From positions 154,814-208,633 of the forward strand of contig JAMYWO010000044.1 of NCBI GenBank assembly GCA_024220525.1: a stretch of 53,820 nt of DNA. The letters are read 5' to 3'. Position numbers and translations under genes: made by a program. A model generated the notes under the pieces. The model worked only from the letters and a program-made list of their open reading frames with translations, made no database searches and was not told the DNA's origin. The stretch comes from Cochliopodium minus. Taxonomy: Eukaryota; Discosea; Himatismenida; Cochliopodiidae. Below, one piece after another: positions 19,901 through 33,200 of this stretch (its first letter is position 1; each line of letters opens with the position of its first letter).

Positions 19901-22648
19901 TTTTTCTCCTCTTTATTCTCAGCGTTCTCTTCGTTCTTTTTCTTTACTTCATCCTCCCCATTCTTCTCGTAAAGAAAGAAGTGCCACTACCTCTGATATC
20001 CTTTCTTTTTATGATTCCAATGACCTTCATTCCCTCCAGCCTCCCCGTGACAACCACAATGACAATAATAATAATGACAACAATAATAATAATAATATTA
20101 ATCACAACAATAATAAGAATAATAATATTAATGACAACAATAATAAGAATAATAATAGTAATGAGAATATTAATAATGATGAAAATGAAAAGAATAGAAA
20201 TATGTTACCTCATTTAAATGAGATGTCTTCTAAAGAATCTCTTTCTCTCACTTCTCCTCCTTCCACTACCACTCCTTCCAAAACATCTCCTAAATCCATC
20301 CCCTCTTCTTCTCCTCGCAATAAAACAAGTTCCCCTTCTTCTTTTTCTCCTCGTAAATCCATTCCCATTTCTTCTTCTCCTCCCTCTTCTCCCTCTCCTC
20401 CCTCTCTTCCCCCAAAGACATCTCCCAAATCTTCTCCCAAATCCATTCCCTCTCATCCCCTTTCTAAATCTCCCAGATCTCCAAACAATACAAACAATAC
20501 AAACAATAACAACACAAATAATACAAACAATAATACTGCAACTAATACTACAACGTCGTCATCATCACCACCTTCTTCTTCTTTTCTTTCTTCCTCAGAT
20601 CCCTCTATCTATTCTTCTTCTCTTCTTTCTAATAAATTTAAGAACAACAGTAATAATAATATGAATAATAGTTTAAAATTAAACAAAGAAAGTATGAACA
20701 AAAATTTAAACATAAACTTGAATAATTTCTTAACCAATCCCAACTCTTCCATTCATCGTTTTTCTTTTTCTTCCAACAGCATCACTGATTTTCAAAAATC
20801 GAATAGCAACAACAGTAGTAGTAATGATAATAACAATGGCAGTGGTAAAAATGAAAATAAAAAAGATAATGAAGAAAAAAACAATAGTAATGAAACAATA
20901 AACATCACTCCTTTTTCTACCCTTCCTCCCTCCTCTTCTTCTTCTTCTTCTTCCCACATTCCCAATTTACAAAAGAAGAGAGAAGAAGAGAAGAACAAGA
21001 AATATGAACAAGCACCCATAAGAAAAACAATAAAAGAAGAAATAGAAATCACTAATCCTTCAAAAGAAAAAGTAAAGTTTACCTTTTCCATTCCTAAAAT
21101 GAGAGCTGCTGAATTGAAAATAGAACCCATCTCTTTCATTTTATTGAAAGGTAAAAGTGTTACGGTACATTTAGAAATGGTTGTTTTGTGTACTGCTCGT
21201 CTTTCTGAATTACTCCCCATTTCTGTTGAATCTCCTCTTTCTACCACTCTCGACTTTTTCCCCATTTTTCTTGAGTCTGAAACTTCCATTGACCTCGATT
21301 TCTCTGAAATTGGTTTCCTTTTTTTTAATAAATTCAATTTTCTTTTATTTTACCTAACAATCTTTGTTAATTTTATCTTTTTTTTAATATTTTTATTATT
21401 TATTTCAATTTTTTTATAATTATTAGTTCATTTATTTAATAATCTTAATTAAAATATATAGAAATTAAAGACAGAGTGGGCTCAGGTGCTTCAGCTGCCG
21501 TATTTTGGGGAATGTGGAGAGAAAAAAAAGTTGCTATCAAAAAATTGCTTGATTTAACAAACAATAAAGAAAAAAACAAAGAAATAACCATTTTGTGGTA
21601 AAGACAGCTTTTTAAAAAATTTTATTTTATAAATTCATTTTTTTTTTTCAGTAAAATGAATCATCCTTGCATAGTAATTTTTCCCAAAACAAAAAAGCGT
21701 TAAATTAAATTACTTTTTAAAATATATACTTAGGTACAATTTTATGGTTCAGCTATTCAAGAAGAATTGGTTCATATTGTCACTGAATTTATGGAATTAG
21801 GAAGTTTAGATCATGTTTTGTACAACAGCAAAGATGATTTATCCTGGCTTTTAAGAATCAAAATGGCCCTTGTTAATTTTTCTCAATTTTTTATTTATTA
21901 ATTTAATTTAAAAATTAAATAGGATACAACAAAAGCAATTCATTATTTACATCAGTTTCGACCACCATTAATACACAGAGATTTAAAAAGTTCAAATTTA
22001 CTCGTAAACTCTTTGGATCACAATTCAGCTGTAAATATAAAAGTTTGTGATTTTGGTACAACGAGGGAAGTTTCAGTAATGATGACCGGTGCTCAAGGTA
22101 ATTTATTTTATTTCAAAAAGTTAGTGTTTTAACTAATTTTTAATAGGTACTCCTCTCTGGATGGCACCAGAAGTATTTTCAAATCAGAGTTATACAGAAA
22201 ATGCTGATATTTGGTCTTTGGGTATCATATTCGGAGAGTTGGCTTCAAGAAGGCCACCTTATGATGGTTTCAATCTTTGGGATTCTGTGGATGCAATTAG
22301 GAAAGGCATTTTGCCTGATATTCCTTCCAATACGCCCGTAAAACATTTTTTTTTTAATTCAAAATTAAACCAATTTTTTCAATAAACTTTTAGGAAAAAT
22401 TTGCACTTATAAGAAGTAGTTGTCTCCAAAAAGATTCTAAAAAAAGACCAAAAGCTTCTCACATTTGCTTTGCACTGAATGCTCTTTTAAAGGATTTTGG
22501 TACATAATTTTCTCACAATTTTATTCTTATCTTTAATCCTTTTTCAAAAGAAAAGAATAACACTTCCATTATCAGTTCCCCCACAAAAGAAGACGAAACA
22601 ACAGGAGATACAAATATAACCCAAGAAGATGAAAAAGTTTTAAATTAA
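16991..22648 (+). CDS. SH3 - RasGAP(-like) - LRR - Ser/Asn-rich - TKL kinase fusion protein
   Basis: Sixteen exons (16991-17150, 17208-17276, 17325-17401, 17456-17606, 17667-17806, 17865-17953, 18094-18577, 18903-19519, 19634-21312, 21462-21597, 21652-21673, 21734-21871, 21923-22097, 22147-22337, 22394-22499, 22551-22648) sum to 4332 nt, 1443 residues. Order: SH3 (about 30-95; [28 protein letters not shown]); RasGAP-like (about 105-330; [48 protein letters not shown]); LRRs (about 490-590; [16 protein letters not shown]); long Ser/Pro/Asn stretch; an MSP-like beta segment (VKFTFSIP); and a TKL kinase ([44 protein letters not shown]). The kinase has all key residues. In the GAP domain the arginine finger position is Val161 (LFV for LFR) and the FLR arginine is Ile263, so GAP catalysis is doubtful. 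Exon 11 is 22 nt. Likely a Ras-signalling scaffold kinase. Confidence 0.87.
17975..18075. repeat. AATAAATAATAAATAA simple repeat in intron
   Basis: Intron 6 of the SH3-RasGAP-LRR-kinase gene is mostly AATAAATAA units interrupted by TTTATAAT. The neighbouring intron 18578-18902 (325 nt) is T-rich with TTATTTCTT and TTTTTATTTTTA runs. Confidence 0.85.
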
Positions 22649-22765
22649 AAATTTTTGAATTTATTTTCGATTGACTCATTAAACCTCTAAAGTATCCACA
22701 ATTATATAATTATTATTTAAAGTTTTGATTAAAAAGGTGGCTTCAAAAATTTAATTAAATATTAA

Positions 22766-24076
22766 TCAGCAATTACATTCCTCTTTCTTTTCTTGCTTAA
22801 TATTTTCTGGTTTTTGAAGGACCAATGTTTTACGATTTTCAACATGTTTTTTTTGATTAATTAGTTTTTCAGCAATGTGATTAAAAGCTAGATCCTATTT
22901 GTGAAAAAATGATATTTTTTTGAATTTAATTAAATTTATTTCAATCTTTACAATATTTATGTTATCTTTGGCACTGGTATCAAAGTAAGCAATATTTTCT
23001 TCATTTGCAAATACCTCTGCTTGCTAGAATTTTGCAAAAAAAAGTTTGAAAAAAAAATTTGGAAAATTTGTTTTGTTCAACCTCTTTGGAAATTACTCTC
23101 TTTTCAATATCACATTTGTTTCCAACCAATACTATTAATATATCTTTACAAGATGGATCTCTGTCAAAGAATAAAGGTTATAATTTAAGAGTATAAGAAA
23201 TTAGAATGATTGATCGATCGAATAAATAAAGAGTATTATGGGAAATCCAATATAAAAATGAAATTATAAAAGTCTTTTACTCTTTTAATTCATTTATCCA
23301 TTCTTTACAACGTTTAAAAGAATCCAAATTAGATACATCAAATACAACTAAAGCAGCAAGGGCCCCTCTTTATTGAAAGATGAATGATAATATTCTTGAA
23401 AAAGGTGGGAAAAAATTTACCTATAATACTTTACAAAAGTTATTTTGGGTAAATTTAGGCAAAATTTATTTTTTTTCTACCATAGGTGTGAGGGATCTAT
23501 ATCTTTCTTGGCCAGCTGTATCCCTTTGATTGAAATTAAACGAAAATCATTCTTCTTTTAAAAAACCATACCAAATTTGTAACTAAGTAACAAATTTCAA
23601 CACAAAAAAGCAAAAATTATGGTATTGAAAGCATACCTTTGCTGTTTCTTCTCCAATTGTCACAGATTTAGTCAAGAATGATGCTAAATTCAAATAAAAT
23701 TACATAAAAATGAAAAAAAGGAAATTAAATTACCCCCAATTGTTCCTGATTATCATTTAGTGAAAATTTGATCAAATTTTTGAATTTTTTTTTAAAGAAT
23801 TTTACCATCTGTTCCAAAAATTTTGATTAGATTTAAATATAGAACATATTATTTGAAATTCATACCCAAAGAAGGATAATATTCATTTTTTACAAATCTG
23901 ATAGCAATAGAGGTTTTGCCTTCGAATATATCAAATTATATTCTTTCCTTTAAACAAAATTTTTACCAACATTCGAATCTTTCATCAATCAAAATTAAAT
24001 CTAACATTTTATCAATGATTTTTTAATTACCACCAAGTATTGCCATTTTGCAGTTTGAGAGATTTTCTGTAGTCAT
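22766..24076 (-). CDS. Rab5/Rab22-like small GTPase built from many microexons
   Basis: Minus-strand exons 24076-24031, 23978-23967 (12 nt), 23919-23866, 23808-23806 (3 nt, putative), 23745-23734 (12 nt), 23683-23637, 23582-23572 (11 nt), 23523-23481, 23428-23421 (8 nt), 23367-23281, 23160-23082, 23023-22952 and 22894-22766 join in phase to 200 residues (199 without the 3-nt exon). All G motifs are present: GGDSNVGKTS, TIGASFLTKSV (switch I as in Rab5/22), WDTAGQERYRS, YYRGALAALVVFDVSN, VGNKCD and DTSAKD. The C terminus CNC is a double-cysteine geranylgeranylation signal. Role: membrane-trafficking GTPase, probably endosomal. The start at 24076 gives the usual short leader before KMAILGG. Introns are mostly 47-60 nt. 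Tail-to-tail with the kinase gene, head-to-head with Tra1. Confidence 0.92.
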
Positions 24077-24266
24077 TCAAGCTATTATAAATTTAAATTC
24101 AATTTTTTTTATTTCATCTTTATAAATTTAATAATTCAAATGGAAGTAAAATGAAAGAAAATGATGTGAAATATCTTGTTGATCTATTATTTTAAAAGGG
24201 AAAATTATTTGATTTTCTCTCAATTAATAAAAAAAAAAATAACTAATTTGTTTTATTCCTTCAATC
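24077..24266. promoter_or_regulatory. Divergent promoter region, Rab / Tra1 (190 nt)
   Basis: Sequence between the start codons of the Rab (minus) and Tra1/TRRAP (plus) genes. AT-rich; any regulatory elements must be shared or closely packed. No specific motif recognised. Confidence 0.45.
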
Positions 24267-27200
24267 ATGGAAATAGAATCATATGCTAAGGTATTTTTGG
24301 CATAATTTATATTTAATCTTGTAATTATATCATTTTTTTAAGCAATTCCATGAGTCCAAAGGTTTGATTCAAATCATTTTTCTAAATATCGTTATAAATA
24401 TTTTAAAAATAAAATTTTTATTTAGTTGCTGAAGAAAGATTGAGAATTATTACTGAAATTAAAGATAAATTGGATGTTTTGAATAATTCAAATGAAAATT
24501 CAAAATTTTTGACTGTTTTTTTCCCAATTTTTTACAATATATTGAGAACAACACCGCCTCAATTTGCAGATAATATAGAACAAAAAATAAGAAATATAAT
24601 GCTTGAAATATTACACAGATTACCCAATAATGATAAATTAAAGCCATATGCAACCAATCTCTTGAAATTAGCAATGTTCCTCCTAGAAACGGAGAATGAA
24701 GCCAATGCATTGATTTGTTTGAAAATATTGATCGAATTACACAAGAATTATAGACCGACTCTTGAAACGGAGGTTCAACCATTTTTCGAATTGGTTATCA
24801 GAATATACATCGAATTACCAAATACAATGAAATTCATTTTTTCAGATAAAAATCCAATGATACCATCAAATCAAAGTACACAATTACAAGCAGCTCCAAA
24901 GCCAAGTCCGCTTATTAAAGCGATCAATTCCTTCAAAGTATTGACAGAATGTCCAATAATAGTGGTTTTGTTGTTTCAAATTTATCCCAAATTATCCGAA
25001 TCGAACATCCAAAGATTTGTACCTCAAATAATACAGGCATTGAGAATCAGTTGCCCGGATACAATCAAAGACTACAGAAATCATCAAATAGATTTTGTTG
25101 CTTCTCAAGTTAAATCTCTTTCCTTTTTGGCTTACATCCTCAGAGACTTTCCTGAAGTGGTGAGACCACACCAAGAAACCATCCCTTACTTTGTTTTGCA
25201 ACTTTTGAAAAACTGTCCCAGTGAGACCGCCAGTACAAGAAAAGAACTTTTGATTGCCATTCGTCATATCCTGGCTACTGAGTTTCGTAAGAGTTTTGTA
25301 CCCATCATTTCAAAGTTGCTCCAAGAAGAAACTATCATTGGTTAGATTTCTTTTCCATTATTATTTTTCTATTATATATTTTATTAAATTTATTTTATTT
25401 AATTTTATCATATTTAATTTAATTTATTATTTATTACTTATTTCTATTTATTACTTATCCCAACATTACTCATCATTTTATTATTTACATTTTGTTTAAA
25501 ATTTGAATCATTTTTTTTTTATTAAATTATAAAAAAAAGGTACTGGAGTGACATGTTATGAAACATTGAGATCCCTAGCATACTCGACATTAGCAGATCT
25601 AATTCACCATGTAAGAGCGGAATTACCATTAGACCAGTTAGCAAGCGTAGTGTATGTTTACTCTAGAAACATTCAAGACCCTAAACTACCTTTTGCAATA
25701 CAAATAATGTCTTCCAAATTGCTTTTAAATTTAATTGAATTTATCACTCGTAAAAATGATCATCAAGCTAAAACTCTTCTCCTCAAAATCCTTGATTCCT
25801 TTGTCAACAAACTTTCTAGCTTGAAGAAGTCTCCTCCTCTTTGCGAGGATTCCTCTTTTGATATCAACCAAAACTTCCCTCTCTTTTCTTTTGAACAAAA
25901 GGAGCAAAAGAAAATTTTTAAAAAGAAAAAAACTGAAAATGTCACCCTAAACAGTAAACTTTTATTTATTTCGTATTTATATCAATTTTATTTTATTTTT
26001 TTATTTTTATTTAATATTTTGTGTTTTATTTTTTTTAAGAATTTTTATTTTTTATTTTATTTTAGATCGAAAACAGCTGATAAAGACTTTAGTTCTTGGA
26101 TTGAAGAATATATGTTGGGGTATCACTTCTTCCAACGCAAATTCACCAATCACAGTGGTAGAAGAAATTCAGATCTACGTCAAATTGTTGAGAACTGGAC
26201 TCAAATGTTTCTCCATTTATTATCAACCTCCTTACCAACAATTTCCCAATGAAGAAAAAGATGTAAAAATTTTTCACAATAAAATTTATCTCAAAAAATA
26301 AAATTAATTTAAAAAGGTAATCACGCAATTTTCGGGAATTTTTACGGTGATCAACCCACGTATATTTCAAGAGATTTTTACTTCTCAAATGCAGTTTTTG
26401 TTTGACATAATTTTGAAATACCCCGACATCTCTTTTCTTTCTTTTCCTCAACAGTTTTTGTTTTCCACCACTTTGTCTAAATCCTTTACTCCCATCTTAC
26501 TCCAATTTCTTGTTGACAAAATGCCGTAAAATTTTTTTTTACAATAAAATTATTAAAAATCTTTGATTAAAAACATTCATCTTTTTATAAAAATAATCTT
26601 TTTTTTTTTAAATAAATAAAGAGAATTGGGAAAAGATTCAAAAATAGCATCGGTTCATTTGAATTTTTTCAGAGTTTTGTTTGTTTCTGTTTCATGCATT
26701 CAAGAAAACGAAAGCATTTTGCAGCCATACTTGGAAAAGATAATAACGAATTGTATGAAGTTTGCAGCAGAAGTGAAAGAATCAGAAAACTATTTCATGC
26801 TGTTGAAAATATTATTTAAAAGTATTGGTGGGAAATCTGAACAACTCTACAAAGAATTTCTTCCTCTTCTTTCCAATGTGATGAAAGGACTGAACAAACT
26901 ACAACATAGTTCATTTAGAAGAGAAATGAGAGATTTATTCGCAGAACTTTGCCTGAGTGTTCCTGTGAGATTGTCTGCCCTTTTGCCCCACATTTCTTTG
27001 TTGGTGAATCCTTTAATAGTTGCTTTGAATTCAAAGAGTGGTGATCTTGTTTTACAAGGACTTCGTACGTTGGAGTTGTGCGTGGACAACCTTTCTCCCA
27101 ATTACCTTGAACCTATTCTTAGTCGTGTCAACAACGAACTTTTGTTCGCTTTGTGGAAACATTTGCAAGTGAATCCCTCTTCTAACTCTCTTAGTACCGG

Positions 27201-30200
27201 AAAATCCACAAGTGATCCGTCTGTCCTTTCCTCTATCTCCAATTTTCCTATTACAAACACTTCCACCACTCTTTCTTCCAACAGTAATCCTCCTCTTCCT
27301 CCTTCTACTCCTTCCACCACTTCTTCCTCTACTCCCTCTACTTCTTCCAAATTGTTTCCTTTCCCTATTTCCCCTGCAGCAATAATAACTTCACGTATCA
27401 TAGGAAAGTTGAGTGGGAAAAACAAAGATTTTTTAAAACTTTTAAACAAGCACGCTGAAGAAGAAGAATATAAAAAACTCTCCCCTTCTTCTCTTCTTCT
27501 CCCTATTGACAAGAAGAGCAATCTCTCTACTAAATTAGACATAGAATCTATCGTCAAAATCTGCTCTGGATACCTTTACACAAACTCTTCAAATGATGTG
27601 AACTACACTTATCATTGTTTTTTGACCATCAAATCACTTCTCCTTTCTTTTTTGCCCCATCAAGAAAAGTTCAATCAAACAAACGAAAACTTTTTCATCA
27701 CTGAAGAAATAATCGAAAATCCACCACAAAATCTTCCTTCTTCTGAATACCTCAAGTTGGCTGAAAATCTAAACTTTCAAGTTTTGAATATTAACAACAA
27801 ATCTTTTTGCAAAACAAGAGGGGAAAACGTAGAAGAAAACAAGTTGTTCAAGGAAATGGTTAAAGCAATAGTGACTGGTTGTGTCGTCATGGAAAACACG
27901 AAACACCAAGCATCTTGCAAAACATTTTTGGATCAGCTGCTTACCCACTTTTCTCTCATCTTTTACCAAAGACCCAACAAAACACTGAACAGTGTCAACA
28001 ACATAGATCATCAGGTGTTTTTCGAGGGAATAATGGAGATGATTGGAAATGAAAACGTAGAGTTCAGCAAATTCTCAATCGAAACAATCGAAAATTTGTT
28101 CAACAAATTAAAAGTTTTGTATGGCGATGATTCTGTACTTGCTTCCAACCATTACATCTTTGATGAGTTGTGTGAACAAGTCTGCAGTTTGTGCTACCAA
28201 AGAGAATGGAATCTGAAAGTGGGAGGATGCCATTCCATTTCTTCTTTGTTGAAAATCATGCCTCTCTCTTGGCTTAAAAAGAATCAAACAGAGATAGTGA
28301 GCGGATTATTATTTATTTTGAAATATCTTCCTCCTGAAGTAAGTGTTTCAACTCTCGAAGAAGCAACCTTGAATTTAACAAATTTCATCAAAACATGTTA
28401 TCCTCCTCCTTCCAACCCCAACTCTCCCTCTCTCATCTATCTTTCCCCTGAAAACATTCATTCAATCATTGATGAGAAATTCCTCATTTTGCTTGTTTCC
28501 GAGTTAAGCAATTCCAATGTCAATGTCAGAAAGAATGTCAAAAACTTGTTGGAGCTCTTGAAAGCTTCTTTTGGAGACAAATTCACCATCTCTCAAATCT
28601 TAAAACCTTTCAAAAAAAAGATCATCTTGGAACCAATTTTGAATTGTTTCAAATCTCCATCCAAATCTTCTTTCAATCAGATTGGGTATTTCTTAAAAAT
28701 TAATCAATTTTTAATTTATTTAATTACCTAACCATCCAAAAAAAGATTCACAGACGTTCTGGCATACAGTTTGAGTTTAACACCACCTCTTTTCAAATTG
28801 AAACCTCCAATCATGAGCATCATAGAAGAAGCAAAGAAGATAGGGGAGGGAGAAGACAAGAGAGGAAACAACATGATCAGATTGAAAGTGGTATCTATGG
28901 AACTGTTGGCAGCCTATTACAAAAACGAAGAAAATGAAACAAAAAGAAATGATATCCTCAACATTTTCTTTAAAGCTCAGTTTTCCAGTTCGAAAGAAAC
29001 AGCCAATGTCGCAAAAAAAGTGTTGGTAGGAATCGAGACAAAGAACAAAGAGTTTCTTCATCAATGTTTGAGACCTATTCTCACCAACTTTTCGGACATA
29101 AAGAAAGTCACCGTCCAACTTTTGAAAGGATTGAAAAGATTGTTGAAAGCGCTCAAAGATTGCTTCAATGCTACCTTGGGAGAAAAACTTTTGGAATACA
29201 TGAAAGAATTAAACGAAAACACCACCAACAATGATGTCTCTGTTCTTACTTCCATGTTGGAAATCTTTCATTTACTTCCTCTTCAAGCTGTAAAGTTCTT
29301 GAATCCTTTGGTCATGCAATGTATAAAAATGGAAAACAAATTTGCAAAAATGTCTGACAATTCTCCTTTCAGAAAACCTCTTTGCAAATATTTATCTCGC
29401 TTTGCTAACGAATCTTACAAATTTTTCCTTAAAAACTTGAATGAGCCAAACATTGCAAATCTCTTTTTATCCATCTTGAAAATGGATTTTGCTTCTCCTT
29501 TGAGAGAAACCCTTTCCAAGAATGTCTTTGAGATCATCAACCACACTTTTAGTTCTACCAGTTCTTCTCATTTGTACCATGCTTATCAAGGTTTTCTATT
29601 TTTTTATTTAATATTCATTCAGCAATCAAATTTGTGTTATTTAATTCTTATTCTTTTCATTCAATTTTGAAGGAGTGCAAATAGTCTATATCTTGTCTAA
29701 GAAAACAGATGGGTGGTTGGAAGAGAACAGATCTATCATGGAGTGCTTAATAAACTTGTGGAATAAATCAATAAAGATAGGAAGTGGATTGATAGATTTG
29801 GAAGAACCTTTATTCCATTCAAAACAAACCTACTTGATTGTAAAAATCTTGATCAATCACTGCAATCGTTCCCCTCTTGAAATAGAGTGTTTGTTCCATT
29901 TGTTAAGAGTTTTCTGCGTCAGATCCACCATTGACTTTTCCTTTGTTGAAGATTTTTTCAAAAAAAAGATTTCCACCTTTAGCTTTTCTGAAAAAAAAGA
30001 AATCATTTCAAAGTTACTGGATTATGTCAAAAGCGAAAATTACCCAGTTCAAATGAAGTACCAAGCTTTCCACATCATCATCATTCCTATCCTCAAATCT
30101 ATCTTCAAAAAGAAAAAGACCACAACTTTCGTTGATAGCACCAACACAGAATCCAGAAAGAGATCCCCTACAGAAGAAAAAGAGGATAAAAATGAACTTG

Positions 30201-33200
30201 AATCCTCCAAAAAACTTAAAACAACCAATTCTCCTTCTTTTCAATCCCCTCCTTTCGTCATAGAAAGCACCAACACTGGTGGTGAAAACAATACTAATTC
30301 AAGTGAAAATTCTCTTGGAAGCAACAGTGATCCTATGTCTGATCCATCCATTCCTCCCGAAGAAAATGCAAAATTGGTGTATGAGATTATAAACTATATC
30401 TTGGAAGTTTGGACCAAGTTGGACAATGAAGTTTACATAATTGAACTCTTAAAAGCCACCTCTATCATCATCTCTTTTAATTCTAGACTTCTCACACAAC
30501 AGAGAAAAGATATCATTCGTTTTGCTTGGCAATATCTCAAAAATGGAGATTCAACCACAAGGCAATCCTCATTTGTTCTTGTTGCGAGAATCATAGAAAA
30601 TTTTGAGACACCACAAAAGATTGTTCTCCAAATTTACATTGCTCTTTTGAGGGCATATCAAAATGAAGCAAAGCACTTGGTTACAAAGGCATTGGATATC
30701 ATCCTTCCCACTCTTCCTGTTCGCCTAAGCTTTATCAAAACAGATCAATCTCTAAACATGAGTTGGGTCAAGTGGACCAAAAAGATCCTTTCAGAAGACA
30801 GCCATTCTGTTGCACCTCTTGTTCACATTCAACAGATCATTGTTAGACATTCTGATCTGTTTTATCCTCATCGCAGCGAGTTTGTTTCTTCTATTTTGGG
30901 TTCATTAGTGAGACTTTCTTTCATGAATAACGCTCCCACCGAAAACAAAAAACTCACTCTTGATTTGGTTGAGCTTCTCATTTTATGGCAAAATAAATTG
31001 AGCAAGGAACAATTGGAAGGAAACATGGACACCTCTGGTGAAAACAGCAATGAGCAAGAAGTCTTGTCTTCTTCTCAATCTCAAGAGATGATAGTCAACT
31101 TTTTGATAAGAATGGCTTCTAATCCTTCCAATCAAAATGCAGAAAACACAGCACCTCAAACAGTATCGGAAGAAGAGTTTATTTTACCACTTAAGGCTCT
31201 TTATCTTTTGAAAGACATTCTGAAATTCTCCAAAATGAAGATAAAATACACCTTTTTTGAAAAATACTTGTCAATTGGAAATGAAAACTCTCCCATTGTT
31301 CTTTCTCTCTTCAAAATTTTGACTGTAATCACTGAAAACCAGGGAAATGCCTTTATTTTTGAAAACTTTCCAAAGATTGTTCCTTCTTTGTCAAATTTTT
31401 TCAACTTTACTTCCAAAGACTTTTTGACTTACTTCTTCATCTTTTTGAAAAAAATCTTCACTGCATTGCCTCCAACTAAAGAAAGACTTACTCAAATTAG
31501 ACAATCCACCACAAAGACATATGAAGAAAATACCAAATTACCAAAGAGAAAGACAAAAATAAATAACAAGCAATCTGGCAACTCTTCTCTTTTGATAGCT
31601 TCTTTGGAACAAGATTTTCCCATCCCTACCTCCAATCCAGTCGAGGGAAAGTTGGACACTCACATCAACCAATTCTACATTACCATCACAAGTTATATCG
31701 ATAAAAACATTCAACAAATCGATAACAATAATTCTTTATACAGCTCCATGTCTCTTTTAAAGATTTTGTATGATTGTAAATTGCCTTTCATTGATCATTT
31801 TGTACCTCAACTTGTCAAAGTGTTTCAAAAAATCTCCAAGGATTTTGTCTCTTCTCCATCTGATGAAGAAACTGAACTTTTCCACTTTCATCAAATCCTC
31901 CCCTTCTCTACCAAAAAGAAAGCAACATCGACTGTATTGAATTTCTCCGAATATTTTTTCGATCAGCAATATCTTAAAACTCTCCAAAACAAACAATTCT
32001 CCAACCAACCAAGCAATCCACAAGCTCCCAACCAAACCAACCAACAAAACAAAACAGACAGCAAAAAAGTAAACTTTGAGTTTTATTTGCTAAAGTTGGC
32101 CCTTTATTTAATCAATTGCAGATTGCATATACTTTGTGAACACAGAAAACCTTTCTTTTCCTCCCTCTTACATTTGGTAGAAAATACTGATAATGAGGAG
32201 ATTTTGGAAGAAGTTTTGGATATGTGCGAAGATTGGATTACTTCCAATGGGATCACTCTTTTGTCCCCTTCTCCTCTCAAAAAGAGTTCCATTCCTCTTT
32301 TGAGCATCAAGGAACAAACCAATTTTCTTATTAAATTCATGACGAGATGGTCTTTGAAACAAAACAACTTGAGTGTCACCGAAAAAAAGATACAAAACAG
32401 ATATCTTCAAATCATTTTGAGTATCTATTCAAGCCCTGTTGTCACCAAACCAGAGATGAATCAATTGGAAAATGCTTTCCTTTTGGGATTGTGTGCGGTG
32501 GATTCGGAGTTGAGAAAAAAGTTTTTTGATATTTATGATAAGAGCATCGGTTCTTTGTGGTCCAAAAGATTTCAGTATGCTTTGTGTTCTCAAAATTGGG
32601 ATCCTATTTCGAGTCATTCTTTTTGGATCAAACAAGTTCTCCATATTTTGTTGGCACCTTTACAATCTCAACAACAAAGAATGTCAGTCACAGAAAACAC
32701 CTCTTTGTTATCTCCAATCTTGTTCTCCAACTCTCAAAACATTTCGAGTTTTCTCCAAAGAACACCAAATCAGCTAGAGTTTGTGAAACAACATCAAGCT
32801 TTTGTAAAAGAAACTCTTTCCACTTCTTCCATTTCCCAATTTATTCTTTCTTTGAGAGAAATCTTTCACCATAATTCTCAACTTGCCCACAACATTTGGC
32901 TTCAAGTTTTTCCTTCCTATTGGGATGCTACCAGTGTTAATGAGAAAGAAAAAATGGAGTACTCCCTTTCTACCTTACTGGTAAAAGATGTTCTCAAAAA
33001 ACAACAGTACTGGAAATTGAACGTCCCTTCCTCCTTCTTTCAAGCATTTCTAAATTGTAATTCTCCTCCACTTATGCCTGTACGTTTGGTGAAATACATT
33101 GGCTGTGTTTTTGGTTGTTCTCATGCTTCTCTCTCTCTTCTTGAAAATCAACAAAAGTTCCTTTCTTCCAACAAAAACAAAATTTTGGAAACAGTGAATG

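Noticed and set aside
20210-20460. Long antisense frames opposite the Ser/Pro-rich region of the SH3-RasGAP kinase
   Set aside because: Compositional shadow of TCC/CCT-rich codons; Gly/Glu/Arg-only translation, no start context and no family match. The same applies to antisense frames at 14995-15536 and 27102-27557.
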